Assembly: GCA_964654415.1 (NCBI GenBank)
Contig: CAZZIP010000001.1
Coordinates: 62,001 to 126,000, forward strand
DNA: 64,000 nt
Reading direction: 5' to 3'
DNA from: Methylohalobius sp964654415
Lineage (GTDB): Bacteria > Pseudomonadota > Gammaproteobacteria > Methylococcales > Methylothermaceae
The notes beneath the pieces were generated by a model. The model was not told where the DNA came from, did no database searches, and was given only the letters and a program-made list of their open reading frames with translations. How positions within the stretch are numbered: position 1 is the first letter of the stretch; every line of letters begins with the position of its first letter. Below are positions 50,634 through 59,808 of this stretch, piece after piece. Position numbers and translations under genes: made by a program.

Positions 50634-50899
50634 GGATAGAAGCTAAATTGTAGCTTTTCGTTGCTACTTACGCCAGTTGTGTCCACCCTTGCTTTTCCTA
50701 GGTATTTTTTCAGTGTTCTCCGATCGATGCCAACTGCCTCATGGGTAGTAGCGATCAGACAGCCGGAGGGGGACCACCGGAGAGATTTGAGGCAGTTGCA
50801 CTTCTGCCTTGCAGTAATGGACAATAATACTTGTTCCGTTCGTGCTCAAGTGGACGGACGAACGTTTCCTGCAAATCTGACTCTCATTGCCAAAACCTG

Positions 50900-52084
50900 A
50901 TGGAAGAATTCCAACGCATCAAGCGTTTGCCGCCTTACGTTTTCAACATCGTCAACCAGCTTAAAGCCAAGCAGCGGGCAGAGGGCGAGGACATCATCGA
51001 CTTCGGCATGGGCAATCCCGACCAGCCCCCGCCGCGCCACGTCATCGCCAAGCTGGTCGAAGCCGCCCAGCGCGAGAATACCCACCGCTATTCCTTATCC
51101 AGGGGGATCCCACGCCTGCGCAAGGCGATCTGCGACTGGTACGCGCGCCGCTTCGACGTCCAGCTCGATCCCGAGTCGCAGGCGATCGTGACCATCGGTT
51201 CCAAGGAGGGGTTAGCGCACCTGGCGCTGGCTACCTTGGGTCCTGGAGATACAGTTTTGGTGCCCAATCCAGCCTATCCGATCCACCCGTACGGCTGCGT
51301 CATCGCGGGGGCCGACATCCGCCACGTGCCTTTGATTCCGGGACGCGACTTCTTCGAGGAACTGGAGCAGGCGATCCGAGATCTTTGGCCAAAGCCCAAG
51401 ATGTTGATCTTGAGTTTTCCCGCCAACCCCACTACGCAGTGCGTGAACCTTCCTTTTTTCGAGCAAGTAGTGGCCGTCGCCCGCGAGCATAAAATCTGGG
51501 TGGTGCACGATTTGGCCTACGCCGACATCGTGTTCGACGGGTATCGGGCGCCTTCTATCCTTCAGGTGCCAGGGGCAAGCGAGTTGGCGGTGGAGTTCTT
51601 CACCTTGTCCAAAAGCTATAACATGCCCGGCTGGCGAGTCGGCTTCATGTGTGGCAATCGCGAATTGGTGGCGGCGCTAGGCAGGATCAAGTCGTACCTC
51701 GATTACGGTATGTTCACGCCGATCCAGATTGCCGCTATCACTGCCTTGGAGGGACCGCAGGATTGCGTGGCGGAGATCCGCGAGACTTACCGCAAGCGCC
51801 GTGATGTGTTGTGCGATGGGCTAAACCACCTCGGCTGGCAGGTGGAAAAGCCCAAGGCCACCATGTTCGTGTGGGCGCCGATACCGGAGGTCTATCGGGC
51901 GATGGGTTCGTTGGAATTTTCCAAGAAACTACTCTTGGAGGCTAAGGTAGCGGTTTCGCCGGGGATTGGCTTTGGCCAATACGGGGAAGGCTACGTGCGC
52001 TTTAGCCTGATCGAGAACGAACACCGTACCCGCCAAGCGATCCGCGGAATCCGGCAGATGATGCGCAAAGACGGCGCGTTATAA
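50900..52084 (+). CDS. alaC: Alanine-type aminotransferase AlaC (class I)
   Basis: Pyridoxal-phosphate aminotransferase, in E. coli a glutamate-pyruvate transaminase. The 394-residue protein starts MEEFQRIKRLPPYVFNIVNQ and has IIDFGMGNPDQPPPRHVI, YSLSRGIPRLRKAICDWYAR, ILSFPANPTTQCVNL, VHDLAYADIVFDGYRAPS and SKSYNMPGWRVGFMCGN with the Schiff-base Lys. The ATG at 50900 is the family start; a longer frame from 50831 adds unrelated residues. hom follows 42 bases downstream, the alaC-hom-thrC order seen in many beta- and gammaproteobacteria. Confidence 0.94.
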   Translation: MEEFQRIKRLPPYVFNIVNQLKAKQRAEGEDIIDFGMGNPDQPPPRHVIAKLVEAAQRENTHRYSLSRGIPRLRKAICDWYARRFDVQLDPESQAIVTIGSKEGLAHLALATLGPGDTVLVPNPAYPIHPYGCVIAGADIRHVPLIPGRDFFEELEQAIRDLWPKPKMLILSFPANPTTQCVNLPFFEQVVAVAREHKIWVVHDLAYADIVFDGYRAPSILQVPGASELAVEFFTLSKSYNMPGWRVGFMCGNRELVAALGRIKSYLDYGMFTPIQIAAITALEGPQDCVAEIRETYRKRRDVLCDGLNHLGWQVEKPKATMFVWAPIPEVYRAMGSLEFSKKLLLEAKVAVSPGIGFGQYGEGYVRFSLIENEHRTRQAIRGIRQMMRKDGAL

Positions 52085-52126
52085 TGACTTAAATCGAGTT
52101 TAGTAATTGAGTTTAAGGAGAACGCA

Positions 52127-53437
52127 TTGGAGCCGGTTAAAGTCGGTCTTTTAGGGTTAGGCACCGTAGGCGGGGGGACCGTCAGAGTGCTTACGCGCAA
52201 TGCCCCGGAGATCACCCGCCGCGCCGGGCGCGAAATTCAAGTGGTCAAGGCGTTCACCCGCAGCTTGAACAAACCGCGCATCTGTACTACCGAAGGGATA
52301 GAATTGGTCACCGATCCCTGGCAGGTGGTGGAGGATCCTAAGATCGCTATCGTCGGCGAGTTGATCGGCGGCATTCATCCGGCCAGAGAACTGGTGCTGC
52401 GCGCCATCGAGCTGGGCAAGCACGTGGTCACCGCCAACAAAGCGTTGATTGCTCTCCACGGCAACGAGATCTTTGCCCGCGCCTCGCAGCGCGGCGTGAT
52501 GGTGGCGTTCGAGGCGGCCGTGGCTGGGGGTATCCCGATCATCAAGGTGCTGCGCGAAGGGCTGGCCGGCAACCGGATCGAGTGGGTGGCGGGGATCATC
52601 AACGGCACCGGTAATTTCATCCTCACCGCCATGCATGACCAAGGGCGCGAATTTGCCGAGGTCCTCAAGGAAGCCCAGGCGTTAGGCTATGCCGAGGCCG
52701 ATCCTACGTTCGACGTTGAGGGGATCGACGCCGCCCACAAGCTCACCATCCTGGCGGCGATTGCTTTTGGCATCCCGCTGCAGTTCGACAAAGTCTATAC
52801 CGAAGGCATTACCCGCATCACCCCAGAAGACATCCGCTATGCTGCAGAATTGGGCTACCGGATCAAGTCGCTTGGCATCGCCCGCCGCGGCGAGAAGGGA
52901 ATCGAGCTTCGCGTGCATCCCTGTCTGATTCCTGCCCGCCGTCTCCTGGCTAACGTGGATGGGGTGATGAACGCGGTCATGGTCAAAGGCGACGCGGTCG
53001 GCCCCACCTTGTATTATGGTCCAGGCGCCGGTGCTGAGCCTACCGCGTCGGCAGTAGTGGCCGATCTGGTGGACGTGGTGCGGGTGCTGACCGCCGATCC
53101 TGAGAATCGCGTTCCGCATTTAGCGTTCCAGCCCGATGCCCTGAGCGACTTGCCGATTTTGCCAATGGGCGAGATCGAAACCGCCTATTACCTGCGCCTC
53201 AAGGTGGCCGACCAGCCTGGAGTCTTGGCCGACATTGCTCGCATCTTGGCCGACCAGAACATCTCGATCGAGGCGGTGATCCAGAAAGAACCAGAGCCTT
53301 CGCAGGAAGACGTACCGCTGATCTTCCTCACCCATAAAGTGCGAGAGAGCGCTTTAGATGCAGCCACCGCGAAGATCGAAGCGCTTCCCAGCGTAAAGGC
53401 GCCCCTGCACCGCATCCGCCTTGAAACCCTGGAGTGA
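52127..53437 (+). CDS. hom: Homoserine dehydrogenase
   Basis: NAD(P)H-dependent reduction of aspartate semialdehyde to homoserine, the branch to threonine and methionine. The 436-residue protein begins PVKVGLLGLGTVGGGTVRVL (dinucleotide site) and has VVTANKALIALHGNEIF, FEAAVAGGIPIIKVLREGLA, INGTGNFILTAM, EADPTFDVEGIDAAHKLTIL (catalytic Asp/Lys) and a C-terminal ACT domain (VADQPGVLADIARILADQNI) for likely threonine feedback. The start is TTG at 52127, with TAAGGAG 8 bases before it; no ATG fits. Threonine synthase follows 3 bases after its stop. Confidence 0.96.
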   Translation: MEPVKVGLLGLGTVGGGTVRVLTRNAPEITRRAGREIQVVKAFTRSLNKPRICTTEGIELVTDPWQVVEDPKIAIVGELIGGIHPARELVLRAIELGKHVVTANKALIALHGNEIFARASQRGVMVAFEAAVAGGIPIIKVLREGLAGNRIEWVAGIINGTGNFILTAMHDQGREFAEVLKEAQALGYAEADPTFDVEGIDAAHKLTILAAIAFGIPLQFDKVYTEGITRITPEDIRYAAELGYRIKSLGIARRGEKGIELRVHPCLIPARRLLANVDGVMNAVMVKGDAVGPTLYYGPGAGAEPTASAVVADLVDVVRVLTADPENRVPHLAFQPDALSDLPILPMGEIETAYYLRLKVADQPGVLADIARILADQNISIEAVIQKEPEPSQEDVPLIFLTHKVRESALDAATAKIEALPSVKAPLHRIRLETLE

Positions 53438-53440
53438 GCG

Positions 53441-54511
53441 ATGAATCGTTACACTGGAGTCATCGATCGTTACCGCAGCCGCCTGCCGCTCGCCCCCGCC
53501 ACTTGCCCGATCAGTTTGTGCGAGGGCAATACTCCCCTGATCCCGCTCGAGAATCTGCCGCGTCTGATCGGCCGAGAGGCCAAGCTCTACGCCAAATTCG
53601 AAGGTCTCAATCCGACCGGCTCGTTCAAGGACCGTGGCATGACTGTCGCGGTGACCCGGGCAGTGCGGGAGGAGGGCAGCCGCGCGGTTGTCTGTGCCTC
53701 GACCGGCAACACCTCCGCCTCGGCGGCGGCGTATGCGGCACGGGCTAAAATCCTGGCATTCGTGCTGATTCCGGAAGGCAAGATCGCCTTGGGAAAACTC
53801 GCCCAGGCATTGATGTACGGCGCTGAGGTGATCCAGATCCAGGGTAATTTCGATGCCGGCATGCGTCTGGTCAAGGAAATCGCTGCCGAGGCTCCGGTGG
53901 CGATCGTCAATTCGATCAATCCCTATCGGATCGAAGGCCAAAAGACGGCCGCTTTCGAGATCGTGGACGCTTTGGGAGAGGCCCCCGATTATCACTGCCT
54001 GCCGGTAGGCAACGCCGGCAACATCACTGCCTATTGGAAGGGCTACTGCGAATATCATCGCGATAAAGTGACTTTGAAACGTCCGGTGATGTGCGGCTAT
54101 CAGGCCGAAGGGGCCGCGCCTTTCGTCAAAGGGGCGCCAGTGGACCACCCCGAAACCATCGCCACCGCCATCCGCATCGGCCATCCCCAGTCGTGGGAGG
54201 GAGCTTGGACGGCCCAGCGCGAATCGGGCGGGTGGTTTGCAAGCTTTGCCGACCGGGAGATCCTCGAAGCGCAAAAGCTCCTCGCCGATCACGAAGGGGT
54301 GTTCTGCGAGCCGGCTTCGGCGGTTTCGGTGGCTGGCGCTTTGCACGATCTTAAAACCGGCCGGATTCCGGAAGGCGCCACCGTCGTCTGCACCCTCACC
54401 GGGACCGGCCTTAAGGATCCGGACACCGCCATCCGCCAATGCCAAGTGACGCCGAAGGTGGTAGCCGCTGAGCTTTCTGCCGTCAAGCGCGCGATTCTGG
54501 AGCGGCTTTGA
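53441..54511 (+). CDS. thrC: Threonine synthase
   Basis: Pyridoxal-phosphate enzyme converting O-phosphohomoserine to threonine. The 356-residue protein is of the short class, with CEGNTPLIPLENLPRLIG, KFEGLNPTGSFKDRGMTVAV (Schiff-base Lys in SFKDRG), CASTGNTSASAAAYAARAKI, LPVGNAGNITAYWKGY and ALHDLKTGRIPEGATVVCTL. It lies directly after hom, the usual order. The stop overlaps the recJ TTG start (TTGA). Confidence 0.96.
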   Translation: MNRYTGVIDRYRSRLPLAPATCPISLCEGNTPLIPLENLPRLIGREAKLYAKFEGLNPTGSFKDRGMTVAVTRAVREEGSRAVVCASTGNTSASAAAYAARAKILAFVLIPEGKIALGKLAQALMYGAEVIQIQGNFDAGMRLVKEIAAEAPVAIVNSINPYRIEGQKTAAFEIVDALGEAPDYHCLPVGNAGNITAYWKGYCEYHRDKVTLKRPVMCGYQAEGAAPFVKGAPVDHPETIATAIRIGHPQSWEGAWTAQRESGGWFASFADREILEAQKLLADHEGVFCEPASAVSVAGALHDLKTGRIPEGATVVCTLTGTGLKDPDTAIRQCQVTPKVVAAELSAVKRAILERL

Positions 54512-56226
54512 AGCGCAAGCGGCTCGTCGCTCGCCCGCTGCCCAATACACACTCCCTGCCGGATCACCTCCATCCGGTGGTGCGGCGGGTCTATCTCGCC
54601 CGCGGCATTTGTTCCCCACAGGACTTGGATTATTCCCTCACCCGTCTGCCGCCGCCTTCCCTGTTGCATGGAATCGAGGCCATGACTTCGCGTCTGGTCG
54701 CGGCACTCGCCGGACAAAAGCGCATTTTGGTGGTCGCCGATTACGATGCCGACGGTGCCACCGCTTGCGCCTTGGCGGTTAAGGGTCTGCGCGCCTTGGG
54801 AGCGCGCCGGGTGGATTTCGTCGTTCCCGACCGGTTTCACTTCGGCTACGGCCTGACTCCGGCGCTGGTGGAGGCCATCTTGGCCCGGCGGCCTGAGGTT
54901 TTACTCACGGTCGACAACGGTATCGCTAATTTAACCGGGGTGCAGGCCGCCAAGGCCGCCGGGCTAGAGGTATTGATTACCGACCATCACCTGCCGGGCG
55001 AGCGGCTGCCGTCGGCGGATGCGATCGTCAATCCCAACCTACCGGACTGCGCTTTTCCCAGCAAGGCGCTGGCTGGAGTGGGGGTGATGTTCTACGTGTT
55101 GTGCGCCTTGCGGGCTAGGTTGCGGGAGGAAGGTTGGTTCGAGCATCAGGGTATTTTAGAGCCCAAGCTGGGGGAGTTTCTCGACCTCGTCGCTTTGGGT
55201 ACGGTGGCTGACGTGGTGCCGCTCGATGGCGTCAACCGAACCCTGGTGTACCAGGGGTTGCAACGGATGCGCGCCGGTCGTGCCTGCCCGGGCATTCAGG
55301 CGCTGTTGGAAGTGGCTGGCCGCGCTCAGGAGGATTTGACGGCCGCGGATTTGGGGTTTGCTCTGGGACCGCGCTTGAATGCCGCCGGACGGCTTGAGGA
55401 TATGGCTTTGGGAATCCGGTGTCTGTTAGCCGATGAGCTGGCTCAAGCCCGCGTTTTCGCCAAGCGTTTAGATGATCTCAACCGCGAGCGGCGCGAAATC
55501 GAAGCCCGAATGCAGGCTGAGGCGATGGTCTATCTGGAATCCAGAGATAGGGACGAATCGCTTGGGGTGTGTCTGTGCGATCCAAGCTGGCACGAGGGGG
55601 TGATCGGCATCCTGGCCTCGCGGATTCGGGATAGGCTGGGTCGCCCGGCGATTGCCTTTGCTCCGGGAGGAGACGGCTATCTGAAAGGTTCGGCCCGCTC
55701 CATCCCTGAGATTCATATCCGCGACTTGCTTGCCGAGATCGATGCGCTGCGGCCCGGTTTGATCGTCCGCTATGGCGGCCATGCCATGGCGGCCGGTTTG
55801 ACTTTAAACCCCGCAGATTATGCCGAGTTTGCTTCTCTGTTCGCCGACCGGCTGGCCGCTCGGATGAGTGGGCCGAGCTCGGGTGATCTCATCTATACCG
55901 ACGGCCACCTCGCTCCTTCAGATTTTTCCCTGCCGCTGGCAGCGCAGCTGCGCACCGCAGGTCCCTGGGGACAAGGCTTTCCAGAACCCTCGTTCCACGG
56001 CGAGTTCGAGGTGCAAAGCGCAGAGCAAGTCAAGGAGCGGCATCTTAAGCTGACCCTGCGTCCGCCGGCAGGCCCTTGGCTGGAGGCGATCGCCTTCGGG
56101 CTGGACGATCCGGCCGCCTGGCTTTCGTGCCGGGAACTGCGCCTGGTTTATCGGTTGGACATTAATGAATTCCGCGGCGAGAGAAAATTACAACTGAAAG
56201 TCGATTATCTGGAGCCGGTCCAGTGA
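54508..56226 (+). CDS. recJ: Single-stranded-DNA exonuclease RecJ
   Basis: 5'-3' single-strand exonuclease of recombination and mismatch repair. The 572-residue protein has the DHH phosphoesterase motifs ILVVADYDADGATACALAVK, LLTVDNGIANLTGVQAAKAA, LITDHHLPGERLPSADAIVN and NPNLPDCAFPSKALAGVGVM. It continues with LVALGTVADVVPLDGVNR, the DHHA1 motif RYGGHAMAAGLTL, and the OB-fold C-terminus. Length is close to E. coli RecJ (577). The start is TTG at 54508, sharing TTGA with the thrC stop; no ATG fits better. nadC overlaps its stop by GTGA. Confidence 0.94.
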   Translation: MKRKRLVARPLPNTHSLPDHLHPVVRRVYLARGICSPQDLDYSLTRLPPPSLLHGIEAMTSRLVAALAGQKRILVVADYDADGATACALAVKGLRALGARRVDFVVPDRFHFGYGLTPALVEAILARRPEVLLTVDNGIANLTGVQAAKAAGLEVLITDHHLPGERLPSADAIVNPNLPDCAFPSKALAGVGVMFYVLCALRARLREEGWFEHQGILEPKLGEFLDLVALGTVADVVPLDGVNRTLVYQGLQRMRAGRACPGIQALLEVAGRAQEDLTAADLGFALGPRLNAAGRLEDMALGIRCLLADELAQARVFAKRLDDLNRERREIEARMQAEAMVYLESRDRDESLGVCLCDPSWHEGVIGILASRIRDRLGRPAIAFAPGGDGYLKGSARSIPEIHIRDLLAEIDALRPGLIVRYGGHAMAAGLTLNPADYAEFASLFADRLAARMSGPSSGDLIYTDGHLAPSDFSLPLAAQLRTAGPWGQGFPEPSFHGEFEVQSAEQVKERHLKLTLRPPAGPWLEAIAFGLDDPAAWLSCRELRLVYRLDINEFRGERKLQLKVDYLEPVQ

Positions 56227-57050
56227 ATCCCGAGCGCGACCTAATCCGCCGTTTCCTCGCCGAGGATGTCGGCAGTGGGGATGTTACCGCCGACGTCATC
56301 CCGCAGTCCCTCCGGGCCAAGGCGGAGGTGATCACTCGAGAGGCGATGGTGGTGTGTGGCCGGGACTGGTTCGAAGCGGTATTCTGCGAACTCGATCCAA
56401 GTTGCCAAGTCGAGTGGCGAGTGGAAGAGGGCGAGGAGGTCGCTGCCGGAACCGAGCTTTGCCGCCTGAGCGGTTTGGCCAGAGCGCTGCTCACCGGCGA
56501 GCGCACCGCCCTCAACCTGCTGCAAACCCTGTCGGGCACAGCTACGGTCGCGCGCCGTTTTGCCCAGGCGGTCGCTGGCACTGGCGTGGTGGTGCTCGAC
56601 ACCCGCAAGACCATTCCCGGTTTGCGCCGGCTGCAAAAATACGCGGTCAAGGTTGGAGGGTGTGAAAACCACCGTTTCGGCCTTTACGATGGGATTCTGA
56701 TTAAGGAAAACCATATCGCCGCGGCAGGCTCGATCGGTGCGGCGGTCATGCGAGCTCGGGCTTTGCATCCTGGTTTTACCATAGAAGTGGAAGTCGAATC
56801 TCTTAAGGAGCTCGAGGAAGCTCTCGATGCGGGGGCCGAAATCCTGCTGTTGGATAACTTTTCCTTGGAAGACTTGCGCGCGGCGGTTGCGGTCACGCAG
56901 AAAAGGGCGTTGCTCGAGGCCTCGGGTAACATCGATCTGAGCAACATCCGCCAGGTGGCTGAGACGGGAGTAGACCGGATTTCAGTCGGCGCGCTGACCA
57001 AGCACCTCAGAGCGGTGGACTTGTCGATGCGGGTCCGCTTGGAGCACTGA
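56223..57050 (+). CDS. nadC: Nicotinate-nucleotide pyrophosphorylase (carboxylating)
   Basis: Makes nicotinate mononucleotide from quinolinate and PRPP in NAD synthesis. The 275-residue protein has LAEDVGSGDVTADVIP, ALNLLQTLSGTATVARRFAQ, VVLDTRKTIPGLRRLQKYAV, GGCENHRFGLYDGILIKENH (with the quinolinate-binding Arg/His/Lys set) and EVEVESLKELEEALDAGAEI. Start is GTG at 56223, overlapping the recJ stop (GTGA). It is the last clear metabolic gene in the hom-thrC-recJ-nadC chain, whose members are all joined by 4-base overlaps or gaps of 3-5 bases. Confidence 0.96.
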   Translation: MNPERDLIRRFLAEDVGSGDVTADVIPQSLRAKAEVITREAMVVCGRDWFEAVFCELDPSCQVEWRVEEGEEVAAGTELCRLSGLARALLTGERTALNLLQTLSGTATVARRFAQAVAGTGVVVLDTRKTIPGLRRLQKYAVKVGGCENHRFGLYDGILIKENHIAAAGSIGAAVMRARALHPGFTIEVEVESLKELEEALDAGAEILLLDNFSLEDLRAAVAVTQKRALLEASGNIDLSNIRQVAETGVDRISVGALTKHLRAVDLSMRVRLEH

Positions 57051-57055
57051 AGGGG

Positions 57056-57577
57056 ATGAAGCCGCATAACTTTATCTTTCCTGGGTTTATTCTTACCTCG
57101 GTGGGCTTGGTCGTGATCTTCTGGTGGTTCCCGCAATGGGCGGTATGGCTTTCTTCTCCCTGGATCGGATTGGGGGGCGGGCTGGCGGTGTCAGCGGCTG
57201 TGTTGCTGGGCTGGCGGGGCTGGTTGGCGTCCCGGTGGTCTTATGACTTGCTGTTATGGGGGAGCTTATGGCTGTGGCTGGCCGGGTGGTTGCCGATCTT
57301 TTCTTCGGAGGCGCCGGTGTTCAGAGCCTATCCGGTCTATTTCGTCCTGCTCGATGCGCTGACCGGACATTTTGTTTTGGGCCACCGCGCGCGGTGGAGC
57401 ATCGAAGAACGGCGGATGCTCGACTGGCTGGCGAGGCAGTGGTGGTTTGATGGCCGCCTCCTAGCCGGGTTGGTGTTGCTCAGTTTGCTGCTGCCCAAGT
57501 ACTATCTGATCTATCCCCTGGCGATCGGCTTATTGACCGTTCGGGTCGCTTTGGCGATGGCGTTAGAATCGAATTGA
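57056..57577 (+). CDS. Small integral membrane protein, unknown
   Basis: A 173-residue protein I do not recognise, 5 bases after nadC. Four or five hydrophobic segments are visible: FIFPGFILTSVGLVVIFWWF, WIGLGGGLAVSAAVLLGW, LLLWGSLWLWLAGWLPIF, AYPVYFVLLDALTGHFVLGH and LAGLVLLSLLLPKYYLIYPL. It is rich in Trp (about 15). No conserved catalytic motif is apparent. It ends 9 bases before convergent yraN. Confidence 0.7.
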   Translation: MKPHNFIFPGFILTSVGLVVIFWWFPQWAVWLSSPWIGLGGGLAVSAAVLLGWRGWLASRWSYDLLLWGSLWLWLAGWLPIFSSEAPVFRAYPVYFVLLDALTGHFVLGHRARWSIEERRMLDWLARQWWFDGRLLAGLVLLSLLLPKYYLIYPLAIGLLTVRVALAMALESN

Positions 57578-57586
57578 ACGAAGGCC

Positions 57587-57949
57587 TCACGGATCGGCCT
57601 GGAAGGCATCGCGGATCCATTCCAGCTCGAACCCTTCAGGGGTAGGGGTCAGCGCCAGCACGTCAAAGCGGATCGGCGTGTCGCGGTGATGGCTGACAAG
57701 GTAATGCTTTGCCGATTGGATCAAGCGGTTTTGCTTGCGCCGGTCGACGCTTTCCAGCGCCCCACCAAAGCGAGAGCTTGTGCGGCAGCGGACCTCAACG
57801 AAGACCAAAGTGCTCTGATCCTGCAGGATTAAATCAATTTCTCCGTAGCGGGAGCGATAATTGCGAGCGAGCAGTTTGAGCCCCCGCTGCGCTAAAAACG
57901 CCAGCGCATAATCCTCAGCTTTGCGGCCTAAGGGATGGCTTTTGGACAT
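57587..57949 (-). CDS. yraN: YraN (UPF0102) endonuclease-like protein
   Basis: A 120-residue protein of the YraN family with a PD-(D/E)XK-like fold; role unknown. Motifs: GRKAEDYALAFLAQRGLKLL, ARNYRSRYGEIDLILQDQST with the Asp, and LVFVEVRCRTSSRFGGALES with Glu-x-Arg in place of Glu-x-Lys. The ATG at 57949 overlaps the lpoA stop by 35 bases, giving the usual lpoA-yraN order of gammaproteobacteria; a longer frame to 57973 is less likely. Confidence 0.92.
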   Translation of the reverse strand: MSKSHPLGRKAEDYALAFLAQRGLKLLARNYRSRYGEIDLILQDQSTLVFVEVRCRTSSRFGGALESVDRRKQNRLIQSAKHYLVSHHRDTPIRFDVLALTPTPEGFELEWIRDAFQADP

Positions 57950-59792
57950 GAGAAGCCTCTGGGGCCAAACCATAGATGACTGGTACGCCCTGGCGGAATT
58001 CAGCGCAGGTCAGCTGCCGTTGGATTCTGCCAGCGCCGTCTAGAGTCAGCAGACCGCTTACTCCGGCATAGCGGCCGCCAATGCCGAGTAGGCGTGCGGG
58101 GATCCGGTAAGCGTCCATCCCTAAGGCGGCCAGACGCAGGTAAGCGCCTGGATGGGGTCCCCACTGCATTTCGAAGTCAGCGACCGTGGGAGCAGTCTCG
58201 TGCTCGCCTTTGAGCAGCCAGGGAAGATCACAGAAACGGATGCCCTCTAGGTCCCGGTCTTGGCTGGGATCAGGATGGCCGGTGTAGATGTCCCAGGTGG
58301 CATAGACTGGCAGATACTCAGCTCGATAAAAGATGAGCTGCGGCTTGATCAACCGCCCTTGCTCGGGACTGGCGTGGAGGAAGAGGAAATCGGCATCCCG
58401 GCGAACGCGCGCAGTGAATTTCGCTTCCCATACGAACTGGCGCAGGCGCTCGAAGCGGCGCTCTGATTCGTCTAGGTTGAGCAGCCGGCGGATGGCCGAA
58501 GAGACGTCCCCGTTTGGGGGATAACGCTGGATTTCCAGCACCCGTCCGCCCAGTCGTTCCCAGTAGGACAAGAAAAAGTTGGCGATCCGGTCCCCAGCCT
58601 GGGTGGCCGGTACCATAACCAGGGCGCGAAGGTGGCCGTGGGCGAAAGCGCTGTCTGCCACCTGGGCCACTCCCTCCTCGGGTGGCAGGGCGAGCTGATA
58701 TAAGCCAGGCCGGGTCAATCCATCGATTGCGTTGAGGGCCAGCAATGGGGGATGAAAGCGCTCCAAGCGCGCAAGGCGTTCCAGTTCCGGCTTCTGCAAG
58801 GGGCCGATGATCAGGTCAGCGCCTTGCCCTCCAGCGCGCTGATACTGGAGGATCGGGTCGGCTGCGGTGCTGTCGTATTCGGTCAGTTGAGGGTGATAAG
58901 TTTCGCCGGGAAGTCTGCGCACCGATTCGATGGCGTGGCGGATGACGTCCGCGGCTGCCTGAAAAGGGCCGGAATGGGGCAGCAGCAGGGCTAAGGTTTG
59001 CGGGACTGGATAAGAGGGCGGTTGGGGGAGCCGGTGGGCGATCAAACGCTCTAGGAATCGGCCCTGGTCGGCGGGGTGGTAGGGGTAAGTTTGCCGCCAT
59101 TGCTCTAAGGCGAGGTCTAGGGCTTGCGAGCGATATGGGTGGGCTTTGAATATCCGCGCTAGCTCGATCCAACCGGCCAGATCAGTCCTCGGTCTAGCTT
59201 TTATGCCCTTCAGGACGTCGGGTGGGATAAGCTCAAGGGCTTGTAGGATTGCCCGGTTGTTTTCCTCGACTTCTTTTAGGGTTTTCAGCCAGCGGGCAAG
59301 GTTTATCCGCGCGCGGAGGCTACCGACCAGATCGCCCTGCAGGGCAAGCACACGCGCCCGCAGTTGATGATAATCTTTGCGCAAGTGAGCAGGCAGATGA
59401 TGCAGGTCAAGGGTGTTCAGCAGGTCCTGAGCGGTTGTGGGATCATCCTGGTCTAGCGCCAACCTGGCCTTGAGAAAGGCAAGCGCGATCCGGTCGGACG
59501 GGGGCATTCGACCCGGATCCAGTTTTGCTAATATTAGCTGCATGCCCTCTCGGTCGCCGGCCAGGTAAAGCGCCTGGGCAGCGCGTAGGAGATAATGGGA
59601 GCGCTCAGGCGGCGGCAAGTGTTCGGCTGCGCTTAGGTATTGCGCGGCTGCTTGTTGGTGTTTGCCCATGGTGGCGAGGGTTTGCGCCTGGCGCAGCCGA
59701 TCTGGAGTCTGAGGACGTTCGAGCGGCGTGCAAGCTGCCAGCGCGAGCGCAAGCGCCAGGCTGGTCAGCCGCCAGGAACCCTTGAACGCCAT
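57915..59792 (-). CDS. lpoA: Penicillin-binding protein activator LpoA (LppC)
   Basis: Outer-membrane lipoprotein that stimulates peptidoglycan synthase PBP1A in gammaproteobacteria. The 625-residue protein has a signal with lipobox LAAC (SLALALALAACTPLE, Cys about 21), an N-terminal TPR-like region (QAAAQYLSAAEHLPPPERSH, residues 30-240) and the C-terminal LppC periplasmic-binding-protein-like domain (ALLLPHSGPFQAAADVIRHA, DLIIGPLQKPELERLA, RLAALGMDAYRIPARLLG). Length is close to E. coli LpoA. Cotranscribed with yraN; the gene for MraW-type RsmI, often beyond, is not here. Confidence 0.93.
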   Translation of the reverse strand: MAFKGSWRLTSLALALALAACTPLERPQTPDRLRQAQTLATMGKHQQAAAQYLSAAEHLPPPERSHYLLRAAQALYLAGDREGMQLILAKLDPGRMPPSDRIALAFLKARLALDQDDPTTAQDLLNTLDLHHLPAHLRKDYHQLRARVLALQGDLVGSLRARINLARWLKTLKEVEENNRAILQALELIPPDVLKGIKARPRTDLAGWIELARIFKAHPYRSQALDLALEQWRQTYPYHPADQGRFLERLIAHRLPQPPSYPVPQTLALLLPHSGPFQAAADVIRHAIESVRRLPGETYHPQLTEYDSTAADPILQYQRAGGQGADLIIGPLQKPELERLARLERFHPPLLALNAIDGLTRPGLYQLALPPEEGVAQVADSAFAHGHLRALVMVPATQAGDRIANFFLSYWERLGGRVLEIQRYPPNGDVSSAIRRLLNLDESERRFERLRQFVWEAKFTARVRRDADFLFLHASPEQGRLIKPQLIFYRAEYLPVYATWDIYTGHPDPSQDRDLEGIRFCDLPWLLKGEHETAPTVADFEMQWGPHPGAYLRLAALGMDAYRIPARLLGIGGRYAGVSGLLTLDGAGRIQRQLTCAEFRQGVPVIYGLAPEASHVQKPSLRPQS

Positions 59793-59808
59793 GGACAGAA
59801 GCGGAGGT

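Noticed and set aside
50557..50900. tRNA-Arg(CCU) as an attachment site for an integrated element
   Set aside because: No integrase, no repeat of the tRNA 3' end and no phage-like genes are seen on either side.
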